From: Cricetomys ansorgei
Taxonomy: Eukaryota > Chordata > Mammalia > Rodentia > Nesomyidae
Direction of reading: 5' to 3'
Length of the DNA stretch: 64,000 bases
NCBI GenBank assembly: GCA_026225945.1
Contig: JAMJFZ010000711.1
Span: 1,899,501-1,963,500 of the forward strand
Below are positions 1 through 11,474 of the stretch, one piece after another (position 1 is the stretch's first letter; each line of letters begins with the position of its first letter). The notes below the pieces were generated by a model. The model did no database searches and was not told the DNA's origin. It saw only the letters and a program-made list of their open reading frames with translations. The position numbers and the translations under genes were made by a program.

Positions 1-72
1 ATTATTCATGTTTTCAATTGTCTATTTGTCAAAGATTATTTATGACCGAAGAACAATTCTAATCCTTTAGAT

Positions 73-283
73 CAGTTGTTCTCAACCTTCCTAATGTTGC
101 AACCCTTTAATACAATTCCTCATGTTGCGGTGACCCACAACCATAAAATTATTTTCCTTGTTACTTCATAACTGTAATTTTGCTACTGTTATGAATCATA
201 ATGAAAATATCTGATTATTCAGCTGTCTTAGGTGACCCCTGTGAAAAGGTCATTTGATCCCCAGAAGGGTCATAACCCACAGA
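73..283 (+). mobile_element. RCHARR1-like rodent hAT (Charlie-related) non-autonomous DNA transposon
   Basis: The segment starts with the terminal-repeat-like CAGTTGTTCTCAACC. It continues through recognisable internal blocks (GACCCACAACCATAAAATTA, the CTTCATAACTGTAATTTTGC stretch, then TTAGGTGACCCCTGTGAAA). The right terminal inverted repeat expected after ATAACCCACAG is missing or decayed. The family is non-coding and moved by an hAT transposase in trans. A second copy in the opposite orientation lies at about 33655-33876. Confidence 0.8.
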
Positions 284-879
284 CAGAGCAGATAAACCTT
301 ATGATACAGGGAAATCAACCCCAGCACAGAAGTGGGTCCCAGCCTCCCTCCTATATTAACAGGGAGGCCTCTCACCAATGGACTATTGCTGCCAGCTCCC
401 TCATCCTTGTCTTTTAATCAGAAACAGACTACAAAAGTGGAGAGAGTGGTCCAGACTGCAGATGAGATTGAAGCAAGAATAAAATCATACTCTATTCAGC
501 TAAGTCTATTTTAGGATACACAGCTATTAGGAGATTGTACTACTCATCTGTATAATTCTTGGGTCCCACAACATAAATACCACAAATGTTAAATATTTCA
601 TATCTTTTTAAAAGCTGGCTATAACATAGTTTCGTATATCAAACTTAAACTTACAAAGAAATCACTTTTCTTTATACAACTCTTATAGTAGGAGCCATTA
701 TTATAGGGATTTTATTGTCAGTTTCATGGCTTAGTAATTGTGCATGTTTGTAATTACATGGTTATTAAGTATATCTCTCTACAGAAAGAGCAATATCTCC
801 AATTCCACTTCACACTCAGATTATGCTCAGATATCAGATTTAACACTAAAATATTCATGATATCTTCCAATATCTAAGT
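284..879. other. No recognised feature
   Basis: AT-rich sequence with two short overlapping open frames (about 60 codons each) at 232-514. These overlap the hAT element and show no recognisable motif, so I treat them as chance. Confidence 0.5.
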
Positions 880-1175
880 TATTGTATACTAGCCAGAGTT
901 CAGCAAAGTAGTAGGGCCCCATAAAAACCCCACCCCTGACACACACACACTCCATGATTGACTGCTGATATGCCCAGTCTTGTGAAGGCCATTGAAGGTA
1001 GTCACAGCTACTATTGAACCATGATTGCCTTGACCAGGCCATGCCCAGAAGACAACATCTCACAGCCCCTGTGCCTATCTTCTGGCCCTTATGTTCTTTC
1101 TGTCTCTTGTTCTACTCCTAAAAATTTATGGTATAAATATCCTGTTTATGGCTAACCACTCAACTGCCCTTTATC
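880..1175 (-). mobile_element. Lx-like LINE-1 3' UTR fragment, antisense
   Basis: The run from the CCATGCCCAGAAGACAACAT block through the TCTTCTGGCCCTTATGTTCT block resembles the reverse complement of the rodent Lx 3' UTR, whose sense strand contains a recurring ATTGTAAGAGCCAGA-type block. No coding capacity remains. Boundaries are approximate. Confidence 0.5.
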
Positions 1176-1239
1176 CTCAGCACCATAAGCAACCACATGT
1201 CTCTGCGTTCACCAACAGTGAGCATCCTTTTCCTATAGA

Positions 1240-1405
1240 TGCTGTGACCATAATCTGAAAATCTACATGCAAATATTAGTGAAGCTCTATTCATAACACC
1301 ATGATTTGAAATCACCCAAGATGTCCTTCCATAAATGGATGAATAAACATACTTACATAATCAAACAATGGGAATATTAATTGGCACTGAAAACAGATAA
1401 GTCAT
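1240..1405 (+). mobile_element. LINE-1 ORF2 3'-terminal fragment
   Basis: Contains the degenerate but characteristic end-of-ORF2 text: ATTCATAACACCATGATTTG, then CACCCAAGATGTCCTTCCAT, AAATGGATGAATAAACATAC and CAATGGGAATATTAATTGGC. The reading frame is broken. The fragment is interrupted downstream by a B3-type SINE. Confidence 0.75.
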
Positions 1406-1417
1406 AAAAAGACTAAA

Positions 1418-1650
1418 GCCAGACCAGCAAGATGCCTCACTGGGTAAAAGTGTTTGACATCCAAGCCTGATGGCCTAAGTTTGAGCCCAGAACCCATGGT
1501 GGAAGGAAAGAACCAAGCTGTCTCTGATCTCACATAAGCTATGCTACTTGTACAATGTACACGTGTGTGTACACACACACACGTGTGCACCCCCCCCACA
1601 CACACACCAGGGGAAAACCATGAAAAGATGGAGAGCAAAGTGAAGTGTAC
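1418..1650 (+). mobile_element. B3/B2-type tRNA-derived SINE with AC-rich tail
   Basis: The tRNA-like head (GCCAGACCAGCAAGATGCCT, then a degenerate B-box-like GTTTGAGCCCAGAACCCA) is followed by ATGGTGGAAGGAAAGAACC and a CA/TG-rich tail at about 1558-1608. Flanking AAAAGACTAAA and AAAAGACAAAA form a near-perfect target-site duplication. It sits directly after the L1 ORF2 fragment and probably inserted into it. Confidence 0.7.
1558..1608. repeat. CA/TG microsatellite with C run
   Basis: Alternating purine-pyrimidine ACGTGTGTGTACACACACAC followed by a run of eight C and more CA. It lies at the tail of the SINE. Confidence 0.9.
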
Positions 1651-1659
1651 ACTATTAAA

Positions 1660-3045
1660 AGACAAAACCAATCTGGAAATGGCACGCGTGTTGTATGAGG
1701 CCAACCATGGGCCATTCTAGAAAAGGAAAAGCCATGGAGAAAGGAAAATAGTGAGTGGAATGGAGTGGTAGGGGAAGAAAGGACAGCAGAATATTTTAGC
1801 AAATACCTGATCGGATGCTACAATGATAGACACACCCATAAACGCAGTAGGTGACAATGAAGCTTTGCGTGACCTGTGGCCTGTGAGAGATGATAGGGTG
1901 CTCATTAAGGTTAACAAGTTATAAAAAGCGTTACAGCTCCTGTGGGGGATGCTGATAGGGATACACGTTATACATCTGTAGGGCAAGTGGCTTATAAGTA
2001 ACCCCTATACTTTTTGAACAATTTTACGACTAAATAAAGCCCTCTGAAAAACTGTGTTTTTGAAATTTTCCACTTGGGGTAATAGTGTAACCAAGAATTT
2101 CTCCTTGGGGTAGGTCAAGGGGCAAGAGAGAATGTAGAGAGAAAACAGTGAACACATCTTTTTCATGTTTCTGCACACCTAACAAGCAGGACAATGTCAC
2201 TTTCTTCCAGACTATTTCAGTGATGCTTATATGTAGTACATAGTCCGGAAGACAGGAGTAGTTCAGTGCTTAGGGGTAAAAGGGTAAATATCATTCCCAC
2301 ATGACAAATGATTTTTGAGTTTCTGGGGTAATGAGCACCACCATGCTGTAATCTAGTGTGTTTCACTCTATGAAATCAGCATCAGGAAAGATCAAAACCA
2401 ATTCTGTCTACTGCTATTGCTGTCAGTAACAGTTACTCAAGTCTCTGCCAGCATCCATGAAAGAGTGTCACCTGAAAGCTAAGTACAATACTTATCAATA
2501 CTAAGCTACATGAGAAAATCCACATAAATAACATAGCACAACAAAAACACTATTATTACTGTTACAAGTACATCCCCGCATAATATAAAATCTTACTTTA
2601 TACTTACATGCTTGCCATTGTCATCTCTCGAGTTATTTAAGTTAGTAAAAATGAAAACTAAGTGATAATAACATAAATTTAAATTTCTTAAAAACAAATC
2701 CAAGAGTGTAAGCATACATGTATGTATATATCCTGTTAAATCTTTTATTTTGCCTAGTAAATGCAAACACATGACACATCATACAGTAATACATATGAAA
2801 TACCTCCTTTGCCACATTAACGTTCCTACATGGCTTAGTTCAATTTCAATATTAACAAATTTCACCGAACTATATGGTATTTTTCATCTTTCATTTTTCA
2901 TCATCAAATAATACAATTTTCTTCAAATATCAGTTTTCCAAGAGTATATAGCGAGAAGACATATTATGCATGGTTGAAATTTACTCATCACATTTCCCAA
3001 AAACAAAGTTTCTGGAAAGTTCATCTGAAACCAGTTGGATTTTTT
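1660..3045. other. No recognised gene; possible LINE-1 3' residue at the start
   Basis: 1660-2060 has the A- and G-rich texture of an old LINE-1 3' tail and contains an AATAAA at about 2033, but I could not match it confidently. 2060-3045 is AT-rich with no recognised repeat or exon. Confidence 0.4.
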
Positions 3046-3049
3046 GTGT

Positions 3050-3150
3050 TGTTCCTTTGTTCCTTTGATTTTTACAGTGCCAAGAACTGAACTGAGGGCC
3101 TCACACATGCTAGGTGGGCACTCCACCACTGAGATGCATTTCTAGCCCAA
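3050..3150 (-). mobile_element. B4-type SINE fragment, antisense
   Basis: The plus strand reads GAACTGAACTGAGGGCCTCA, then CATGCTAGGTGGGCACTCCA and CCACTGAGATGCATTTCTAG. This is the reverse complement of the tRNA/ID-like part of B4. Only this part is present. Confidence 0.7.
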
Positions 3151-3358
3151 GGCTAGTTTTATCATATGATTAAATTAACTCCTGCAACTTTGGAACATTT
3201 TAGCAACGACCTCACCAACTGAAATACATTATATTCACCAGTTACATCAAGAAAGACACAAAAATGCCACAGAAGAGTCTGAGACAAAGACAGGAGCCAC
3301 AGCTCACTTTTACTGAAGGAAAACTTGAAGCAGACAAAATGTAAACTGCACTCACTGA

Positions 3359-3532
3359 GCCGGGCAGTGGTGGTGCAGCCCTTTAATCCCAGCACTCAGG
3401 AGGCAGAGGCAGGTGGAGCTCTGTAAATTCTAGGCCAGTCTGGTTTGTACAGTGAGTTCCAGAGTTACACCAGAGAAGCCCTGTCTAGAAAAACCAAAAA
3501 AAAAAAAAAAAGAAAGGGGGAAAAAACCCTGG
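3359..3532 (+). mobile_element. B1 SINE with intact target-site duplication
   Basis: A full B1 runs from GCCGGGCAGTGGTGGTGCAG through CTTTAATCCCAGCACTCAGG and CCAGAGTTACACCAGAGAAG to an A-rich tail. It is flanked by the identical 9-mer ACTCACTGA at 3350-3358 and 3533-3541, a clear L1-type target-site duplication. B1 is 7SL RNA-derived, with an internal RNA polymerase III promoter, and is mobilised by LINE-1. Confidence 0.95.
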
Positions 3533-3611
3533 ACTCACTGAAAGGAGCTAAACACATCAAACTCATTGCATCTCCTCCAGTAGTAAGTTACTTGTCCTTT
3601 ATAAAATGATT

Positions 3612-3775
3612 AACAGAGTTTAGTGCAGTGGCAAACACTGCAATCCCTGCACTTGGCAGGCTAGGAGAGAAGGCTAGCAAATTCAGTGACAACCCTAGCA
3701 AAATCTGAAGTTCCAGGGTAGCGTGGGCTACATGGCAAGGCCTTGTATCATGAGGCTACAAAAGGAAAGGGCAGG
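3612..3775 (+). mobile_element. B4-type SINE
   Basis: The B1-like half is recognisable from GTTTAGTGCAGTGGCAAACA through CAATCCCTGCACTTGGCAGG to TAGCGTGGGCTACATGGCAA and the GGCCTTGTATCATGAGGCTA end. It is more diverged than the nearby B1 copies. Confidence 0.65.
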
Positions 3776-3889
3776 TAATTATGAAATGATGATAATTTTA
3801 GTGAAAACTAAGTCATACTTAACGTGACAGCATATAAAATTTTATCTGTGATTTGTGTCTTCTCCAAGACTGATGATATAACAAGCACA

Positions 3890-4055
3890 TGACCTTCCAG
3901 GATTCAAATCCTGGGAACTTTGTAACTGCTGACATGATTTTCTTTGGAAAGTTATGTAATTTCTCTACACCTCATCTTATGCATTGGCAAGCATAAATAT
4001 TTCTACCTCAATAACTAAATATGAAATAAAGTATGAAAAATAAGGTTCTACACTG
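3890..4055 (+). mobile_element. MIR SINE
   Basis: Diverged MIR text in order: GATTCAAATCCTGGGAACTT, then a GAAAGTTATGTAATTTCTCT segment matching the MIR core, then CACCTCATCTTATGCATTGG and ATTTCTACCTCAATAACTAA. MIRs are ancient mammal-wide tRNA-derived SINEs, which indicates old intronic or intergenic DNA. Confidence 0.72.
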
Positions 4056-4157
4056 TGAACTTCCCTTTACAAAGCAAAATAATAATACTCATCACTACAG
4101 ACTATAAACAATCAAGTCAGTAAGGTGTAATGAAGTGTGCTGTAGCTTTAAAATCCA

Positions 4158-4295
4158 ACTTATAAGTTGGATGTGGAGATGTATTCCTGTTAATTCCAGC
4201 ACTCCAGATGTTGAGGCAGGAGATTGCTTCCAGGACTGGGCTACCTAGTGAACATCTGACCCTGCCTCCAAAACACACGCACACATGCATGGCAG
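4158..4295 (+). mobile_element. B4/B1-like SINE, diverged
   Basis: GTTGGATGTGGAGATGTATT, TTAATTCCAGCACTCCAGAT, GAGGCAGGAGATTGCTTCCA and an ending ACCCTGCCTCCAAAACACAC follow B1/B4 order. A short CA-rich tail follows. Confidence 0.6.
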
Positions 4296-4329
4296 AACTA
4301 GAGAAATATAACTTAAATATCTTAAGTGC

Positions 4330-4690
4330 ACATTCTAAAGTGAAAGGAGTTGCTGTGAAAAACTACATACAATATCATTCACAGATATGACACACTAGAA
4401 AAGAGCAAACTATAGAGATAGGTAAAGATCAGTAGTTCCCATGATTAGGGAAGACAGAAAAATGGACAAGTGGATCACAGGAGAAGTTCATGAGAGTACA
4501 ATATTCTGTATGATAATACAATGGGAGATAAACTTCCTTATCTATTTGTCAAACTTGTAGGAAGCAAATACTAATAATAGGAAGAACCATATTGTAAAAT
4601 ATGAAATTTCGTGAGCAATGAATGACCTATCGATGCAGGTTCTCTGACTGTAGCAAATGCACCGTTCCAACACGGGATATGAAAATGGAG
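4330..4690 (+). mobile_element. Ancient mammalian LINE-1 (L1M-type) 3' end
   Basis: The characteristic series of old L1 3' UTRs is present in order: CTAGAAAAGAGCAAACTATA, AGATCAGTAGTTCCCATGAT, AATATTCTGTATGATAATAC, then the CTATTTGTCAAACTTGTAGG block, and later the segment equivalent to TAACAAATGTACC. Non-coding. It predates the rodent-specific SINEs around it. Confidence 0.75.
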
Positions 4691-4894
4691 GAGGCTACAC
4701 ATGTATGGAGACAAAGAATACAAAAGGAACTATTGCTGAGTTCTACTCAGTTTTGCTCTAAACAGTTTTACACTAAAGCATAAAACCAGTTAATAGACAA
4801 GGAAATAGTAAAATAAATTGTAAAATAAAGATTTCAGAGAAATCATACAATTTTAACCATCTTGAATTCCGAGACTCTCAAAAACTTACTAAGA

Positions 4895-5170
4895 TAATTC
4901 TCTAGCCCTTTTACCTGCCCTTGGGATACCTTTGCTCCTGCGGGTTGTCTAGTCCACCCTTGATGTAGGGAGTAGTGCCTGGCCTTTTTCCATCTTGTTA
5001 TGCCCTGTTTGAGTGGTCACCCTGGGAGGACTGCTCTTTTCTGGGGAGAAGCGTGGGGGTGGGGGTGGGGGGTTAAGGTAGATCTAAGGAAGAGAGGAGA
5101 TGGGGGGTGCTATATGGAGAAGGGGGGCCAGGACGTATTGTACAAGAGAAGAAAATTAATTAATTTTAAA
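4895..5170 (+). mobile_element. Rodent LINE-1 3' UTR end with G-rich tract
   Basis: A pyrimidine-rich stretch leads into GGGGTGGGGGTGGGGGG (about 5049-5073) and further G-rich purine blocks. It ends near an A-rich AATTAATTAATT tail, the usual architecture of rodent L1 3' UTRs. The G-run could form a quadruplex. A 60-codon open frame through it is not considered real. Confidence 0.5.
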
Positions 5171-6095
5171 AAGATAATTTAAATATCCATTTAGATTACT
5201 TTTCTATTAAAAATTTAATGTGCTTTTAAACAAAGTTCAAAGCCCTTGGAATTTACATGCTATTTACATATATTTGAATAAGATATTTCCTTTAAAAATT
5301 AAATTAAATATGATTGTATAATTTAAAACATCATTTTATTTTGGTTCCACAAGTAATTGAGAAAGACTACTATACTAATAAATTCAAACTTTATGAGTGC
5401 CTTTAAACATTTATTAATTAGACATAATGAAACAAGCAAGTTACATTGATGAGTAAAGTAAAAATCCACTATAAGCAAGAAGGCCAAAAAAAGGATTCAA
5501 ATGTTAATAATGGCAAATATCTTTCATGGCTTAACAACCCACGATCTTTTATTTTCTATTCTCATTTACTTAGACCGACTTCAATTTGTTCAAGACCTCG
5601 ACTAGAAGTCATGCCCTATGAGCTAAATAATTTCTCCATACTACTACTGTGTATTCATTCCACCGAGTAAATGATCGTTCATTTAAGTTCATAGCAGTTC
5701 CGAAGTCGATGCTCATACAGGAAACAGAGCTCTGAAGAGGGGTCACAGCTCTCTATGTTTATAGCTTCTCCACACAATTAATCTTGCAGCTGCACTAGAT
5801 TAGTTTTTGACATGAATACGCTGTCTCAAAGAGGTCAATGCAACGAAGTTTCCATCCTTTAACACTCCCTCTAACCTGCCCTATTCAGAAACATTAAACC
5901 ACTTGTAATAGCACACACGAGGAGGTCCCAGTGTCTAGACTTAAGAAATTTCTGTCTTCAGAGCTGAAAAAACAGCAAGGTTCTCCAACCAAAGGCAAAT
6001 AATTAGAAAGGGAAAAAGAAGCACATTTTAGCCAAGCACCAAGCAATTTAGATTGAACATGTCCCTTTTAATACACAGCTCTTTGGAAAAAAAAA

Positions 6096-6128
<33 letters not shown>

Positions 6129-7530
6129 AATTTCAAGTTCATTTTCCAGTGAAAGCCCAAATTCCCAATGATAATATCACAGCATTTCATTGAAAGCAGA
6201 ACTAACAGAGCAAGGATCATGCTTGGAAAGAGGGAGCTTGAGGTCACATTCTCCCTCCTTCACCAGCATAGACATGAAGATAGTCATTTACATTAACAGT
6301 ATATTACAGCATCCCAGTAAAGACACCAGTGCCGATAGGAAATGTGATACCAGACTCAAAGTCCTTAGAGGACTTAATTATGAATTAATTTCCCCCCAAA
6401 GGGGTTTGCACTGACTCATACTTTTTTTTCCCCCAAATACATAAAACAGAACAAAGCAGTACTAGCAGTTCCTTTTTTCACTTCAAGTTTGTGTGAACTG
6501 ATATTTTTACCCAGAACAATACGTGGACGCAGAAGGATCTCATTGTATAGTAAATGGTTGAAATGAGGGAAAATTTTAAACAAAAAGACAACATACAGGG
6601 AAAACACACACATTATGTTGGATATCTCTCATAAAATTAGCTAGTGACCTACATGCTGCTGGTAACAGTGTCTTATCACAAAGACTTTCATCTTGCTATG
6701 ATTTGAAACAGTAGTTTGGGTCCATTTCCACAGTTAAGACATACATTCTCAGTGGAGTTCATAATGGCATATTCATACCTAAGTCTCCATATTTGTTTTC
6801 AAATAAGAAATGATTTAAAATGATCTCAAATAACCGACAATATTCTTGCCAAGAATTCTTGTTTCAACATCTGTAGGAACTGCCACACGCTCTCTATTCT
6901 GTTGGTGCAAGCTTTAGTGTAAAACTTAAAGAGGGTCACAATGTAGACTTACCATTACCTAATATTCTCTGATTAATTCAGAATCTGACTTTTGGACATT
7001 GCATTGTGGATAAAAAGAAAAACACTACTATTAAAAAAAAGAAAGAAAGAAACATTATAGCTCCTAATATTTGGCTAGAATTCCCTTCTTAGAATTCTAA
7101 TTCCCTTCCTAATTATTTGCCCTTCATTAAAGAACTGTCCTATTTTCTCACGATTGATCACTATCAGTGACGGGCCACAAGATTTTAAGTAGTCTTAGGA
7201 TTGATTCTATGCAGCTGCATTTAGAAATTACTAGTACAAAGAAATTGCTGCCCAGATGAAACTCCTTTGTTTGAATGCCTTTAAGAAATGGAGAGACCAG
7301 ACGAGTGTCAAAATGTGCCTGGGAGTTTAAGTATTTAAATAAGTTCTACTTCTCAATCCAACCCTGCTCTTCAGCTTCCCTCTGAGAAGTGGAGGCACCC
7401 TCAAGGCTAGGAGTGCCAAAATGAAGGCTCAGCATTTTTAAGGTATGGCCTAAAGGATAAATGTTTACCACACAGATGTGCCTAGACTAGGCTTCCAGAT
7501 CAGAGCATCATCTTTTTAAATTTTCTACCC
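5171..7530. other. No gene recognised; AT-rich sequence with one long poly(A)
   Basis: Several 60-75-codon open frames occur but show no domain, codon structure or splice pattern I can support. The only distinct feature is the poly(A) near 6089. The rest appears to be unique intronic or intergenic sequence. Confidence 0.45.
6089..6127. repeat. Poly(A) tract of about 39 bases with one C interruption
   Basis: A nearly pure A run. No SINE or LINE body is recognisable immediately upstream, so it is an orphan tail or an expanded mononucleotide. Confidence 0.95.
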
Positions 7531-7539
7531 TCGTTGTGT

Positions 7540-7655
7540 GTGCATGAACACGCACGCACATGGCATATGGAGAGCAGAGGACAGATGTCTGGAGTAGGTC
7601 CCCTCCTCCCACTGTCTGAGTTCCAAGGATAAGGTGTTCAGCAAGTGTCTTTACC
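7540..7655 (-). mobile_element. B3-type SINE fragment, antisense
   Basis: The reverse complement shows the B3 order. On the plus strand: GGAGAGCAGAGGACAGATGT, TAGGTCCCCTCCTCCCACTG, GAGTTCCAAGGATAAGGTGT, then AAGTGTCTTTACCTGTTGAT, equivalent to the complement of the tRNA-like head. Confidence 0.6.
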
Positions 7656-7898
7656 TGTTGATCCACCTGAAATACTCTTCAAATGCAAAGACAACTTGTT
7701 CTCTATATTCCTATGATGCTTTATACATCCTTATAGTGCTACATAGACATAAACACGTACTTCTTGAGGGCAAGGAAATCCCTGGAGCCTATCACAATAA
7801 ACAGATAAAGATGGCAGTATTTGTTAAAGGTGTTTCAAAACCATCCTAGGAGTCAATGAAATACTCATCTCTAGCCCTCTTTTAAAACTGTATTACTT

Positions 7899-8058
7899 GC
7901 TGAGCTTAGTGGCACATACCTTTAATCCCAGCACTCAGGAGGCAAACAGGCAGGTGTCTGTGAGTTCGAGGCTATCCTGCACTACATAGGTCAGCCAGGG
8001 CTACACAGAGAAACCCCTTATCAAAAAAATAAAAAATAAAAAACAAAAAACAAAAACC
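7899..8058 (+). mobile_element. B1 SINE (canonical 3' segment)
   Basis: GCTGAGCTTAGTGGCACATA, CTTTAATCCCAGCACTCAGG and AGCCAGGGCTACACAGAGAA lead to an A-rich tail punctuated by T and C. This copy has the canonical GGGCTACACAGAG form, unlike most other B1 copies here. Confidence 0.93.
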
Positions 8059-8189
8059 CCTCTCGGCCATACTATCTGACACAGTGTCTTCACATGGTGG
8101 CGACCAATCACTTGCTATATTTATGGGCCAAAGCAAAGGTAGAAAACAAAAACAAAGGCGAGAAGTGACAGAAAAGAAGGAAGAGAATT

Positions 8190-8201
8190 GGGGGGGGGGG
8201 G
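8190..8201. repeat. Poly(G) run of 12
   Basis: Twelve consecutive G within a purine-rich segment (AGAAGGAAGAGAATT before, GAACAAAGGGAGC after). Confidence 0.95.
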
Positions 8202-8388
8202 AACAAAGGGAGCAACAGAGGGCGAGAAAGGAAAAAAACAACCAAATAAGCTGAGGCAGCAAGTATCTGCCATTCAGAAAGTACCCATATTGACTTGGCT
8301 CCGTTATTTGTCAACTATTTTCAAGGATTCCGTGGTTCCTACTCTACTGTATAACAATCTTCCCAGTGGATTTACAAAAGGCATCCTA

Positions 8389-8571
8389 CACTGGGTGGTG
8401 GGACCTTTAATCCCAGCACACAGGAGGCAAAGGCCGTGAATCCTGGTCTACAGAGTGAGTTCCAGGGCAGCCAGAGTTACAACAGAGAAACCCTGTCTTG
8501 AAAAAAACAAAAAAGCCAGGCAGTGGTGGCACACGCCCTTAATCCCAGCACTGGAGAGAAAGGAGGGGAGA
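8389..8571 (+). mobile_element. B1 followed by a second truncated B1 in its tail
   Basis: A B1 missing its first bases (CTGGGTGGTGGGACCTTTAA onward) carries GCCAGAGTTACAACAGAGAA and an A-rich tail. A second B1 head (GCCAGGCAGTGGTGGCACAC, then TTAATCCCAGCACTGGAGAG) begins at 8514 and stops after about 55 bp. CATCCTA occurs at both 8382-8388 and 8572-8578, so the pair may be flanked by a single target-site duplication. Confidence 0.85.
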
Positions 8572-8579
8572 CATCCTAA

Positions 8580-10790
8580 TAAAAATAAGTAATAAAACAA
8601 ATTTTAAAATAGATTCTGAAACAGTTAATTAATATTTTACTGTTTCCCAATAATTTTAAATGCCCATTTTCTTTTCTGAAATATACAAATGATTCTTAAT
8701 TTTTTTCTTTTGAATTAACAGTGGAGTTATAAAGATTCAGATAATCAATTTGTTATAAATATTTTAAATAATTAAATATGAAATTAGAGTCATGCCAGCC
8801 CTATAACTCCAACTGCCACTTTTGACTAAGCTGCACATTAAAACATACTACCAATGAAAGACAAAAAAAGTAGAATTGGCAAATATAGTCATAAAGTAAT
8901 CTACAGGCCATCGGTAGCAACTTTAGTTATACTTAGTAACTCCAAGACAGTTTTATATCAAAATATCAAATTACAGGATGCCATCTCCTTTCTTGATTCT
9001 GATACACAGTATTTAGCTATTCTGACACTTGAGGAAAAAAATTTAAAAAGACTTGTGTCTTATGGAAAAACAACAAAAGAATTGCTTTTCCTCCATAATA
9101 CTAATTAACAAAAGTCTGTAGAGAAGCCAAATCCTTTCCTATTTAAAATGAATTAGAAACTTTTTACATTAAAAGTAACAGAATACAGACTCATGTAACT
9201 GCTGCACTTTCTGTTTCTATTAACAAATGTAAAAATTTTGTTTGTCTGAAGATAAAAAATACCCTAAGTCTAAAAGAAAAAATTACTTTTGCTCTTCATA
9301 GGAATTCAAGTAAATTTTACTAAATTTGCAGTTTGTAGAATTTCTACGCATCAATATTTCTTTAAGACTGCAAATCTGTCATTTATAATAGTCACCAATA
9401 TTTAACCAAAGCTGTTATGTGTAACAAAATATGTAGGCATTCGTAAAGCAATTTAAATTAATTCCTAAATAATAATTTTTAATTTCTTCTTCATATTTTA
9501 AAGGCTTAAGGAATACTACATTTCCAAATAAAGGATTATGTATTAACTAAATCATAAGTATAAATTATAAATTAATTAAAACCTGGTCTAAAAGGCAAGG
9601 TTTCATGGGAAATTCTACTGGATCGGGGCTTTGCTTGTATAAAACTCAAGAAACTGAGTTAGTTGCTAGACTGTACTCACTGTATTTGGGGAAGACTACC
9701 TGACAGTTCTAAAGAGGTCTTCTTTTAGAAGCCTGGGTTTCAGGTTCTCTACCAAATTCCCTAAAACCCAATTATTCCACAGCATAGAAAAGAAGAAAGG
9801 AAACATTCCCCTGTAGGCAGGAAGCCTGGTATAAACTAACATTAATTTCTATGACAGAAAGCTGGCAAAGCGTGAAATAATCATACATGCACTCTGGTGA
9901 CTTTATAGCTCTTTAATTTACTACCTCAGAATGTGCCAGAAACAAATCAACTACTGTGTGTCCATGTTTGTTAAATGATAGTGTAAGTTCAATAATGTTC
10001 GGTTTGTTCAAAACCTGTAACATCAACCCAGTATATAAGGTAATAACTTGTAAAATTTTCATCACTGCAAAATCTGCTTAATGTTAGAACTTTTCCTGAA
10101 ATATTCTTAAACATTATTCAAAAAACTACCACTAGTATTCATTTATCACAATTGTCTCTTCCAACTAAAGCCATAAAAAGAAAAATTTCAAATTTTAATA
10201 ATAATTCTAACCAGTAGAATAATATCACTCTACACAACCCTATAACAGACATAAAACAACTTGCACAGATAATGGAAACTCAAAGTATTTCAATAATAAT
10301 ATCACTCAAATGTCCTACTCTGAATGTTTCCTAATCTTACTCAATTTCAACACTAAAGAACATTATCTTTGAGGGGTACACTCCACACAACTACAGGCTG
10401 TCAATAACAGACATGCAGAGGTAAGTAATTCTGTGTAATCAGGAAAAATTTTTCTAAATGTATCATTCTGACAGACTTCACTCAACAAAGGTCTACATTT
10501 AACTTTTTTTTTTAACTTAAACAAGAAAAATGTTTCCTTCAATGTAAAACCACATTCATTCAGTGAAATCTACGAGAAAAACTATTAACTTTTTTTTTAA
10601 TCACACAAAAAACTCCTTAATACATGCTTAACCGTATTTATAATCATATAATCATTTATATATATATAATCATATAATCAAAGTAGTTTATAAAATTTTT
10701 AAAAGAAAAAGAACAAAAGTTTGCATTAGCCTTCTTGACCTTATATGGGCAAGTGAAAACAGTAAAATGGAATAATGAGAAAAACCTGAA
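8580..10790. other. No recognised feature in AT-rich sequence
   Basis: Strongly AT-rich with many short T and A runs and a TATATATATA at about 10657. An 84-codon open frame at 8854-9108 (plus) has lysine/leucine-rich composition but no recognised motif. I see no exon with credible splice sites. Confidence 0.4.
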
Positions 10791-10792
10791 GC

Positions 10793-10965
10793 CAGGTATA
10801 GTGTTGCATATGAGTGACTCCAGCACTGTGGAGGGGAGGGGGAAGGAGGAGGACCAAGAGATTAAGGTTAGCCTCAGTTATATAGCAAATTTAAGGTCAG
10901 TCTGATCCATGTGAGACTCTGTCTCAAAAAAACATGCACACTTGCATGCAGACACACAGACAGTT
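10793..10965 (+). mobile_element. B4-type SINE
   Basis: GCCAGGTATAGTGTTGCATA, GACTCCAGCACTGTGGAGGG, GGTTAGCCTCAGTTATATAG and GTGAGACTCTGTCTCAAAAA give the B4/B1-like order. A short CA-containing tail follows. Confidence 0.7.
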
Positions 10966-11265
10966 ATCAATTTAAAAAGAAATATAAAAAATGTAACAGA
11001 GGCAAGAATAATTCACTATCTGTACGTTTATCCAGAAAAACTATAAAGAATAATCCTCTTAAAAATTTCTAATAACCCCTAAATGTTTCTTGAATCTAGT
11101 CTTTTTACCATAGACCAGTTTTGAGTCTACACAAGACTCAAGTATGGGGTATGTTCTACCCACTGTGGTTTATCATCCAGTCTTAAAAAAGGACCAGAGT
11201 ATTTCATTAATAAATGACAGTTAAACAACGCAACAATGAAAACTTAAAACCAAAACCTTTATTTA

Positions 11266-11470
11266 AGAGTATGCACGGGGCTGAGATGACTCAGAGAACC
11301 TCCAGTGCAAGCCAGGGACTGGACGGCATGCATATCTCCAGAACACACATATATGGCAGGTGTGCATGGCAGTTCTGCTGGAATTCCAGACTCAGAAGGC
11401 AGAGACAAGGGGTCCCCAGAGCAAGCTGCCTAGAGAGACTGGCAGAATCACTGGGCTCTGGTTGACACGT
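11266..11470 (+). mobile_element. Composite tRNA-head SINE (B3/B4-like)
   Basis: The head GCACGGGGCTGAGATGACTC resembles the tRNA-derived start. ATGGCAGGTGTGCATGGCAG and GAATTCCAGACTCAGAAGGC represent the inner B1-like part. The copy ends at AGAGACTGGCAGAATCACTG. It looks related to the longer copies near 12256 and 21366. Confidence 0.55.
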
Positions 11471-11474
11471 TAAG

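Noticed and set aside
1700..1990. Possible RNA gene or promoter
   Set aside because: No tRNA cloverleaf, snRNA box or CpG cluster could be seen. The composition is more like a decayed LINE-1 tail.
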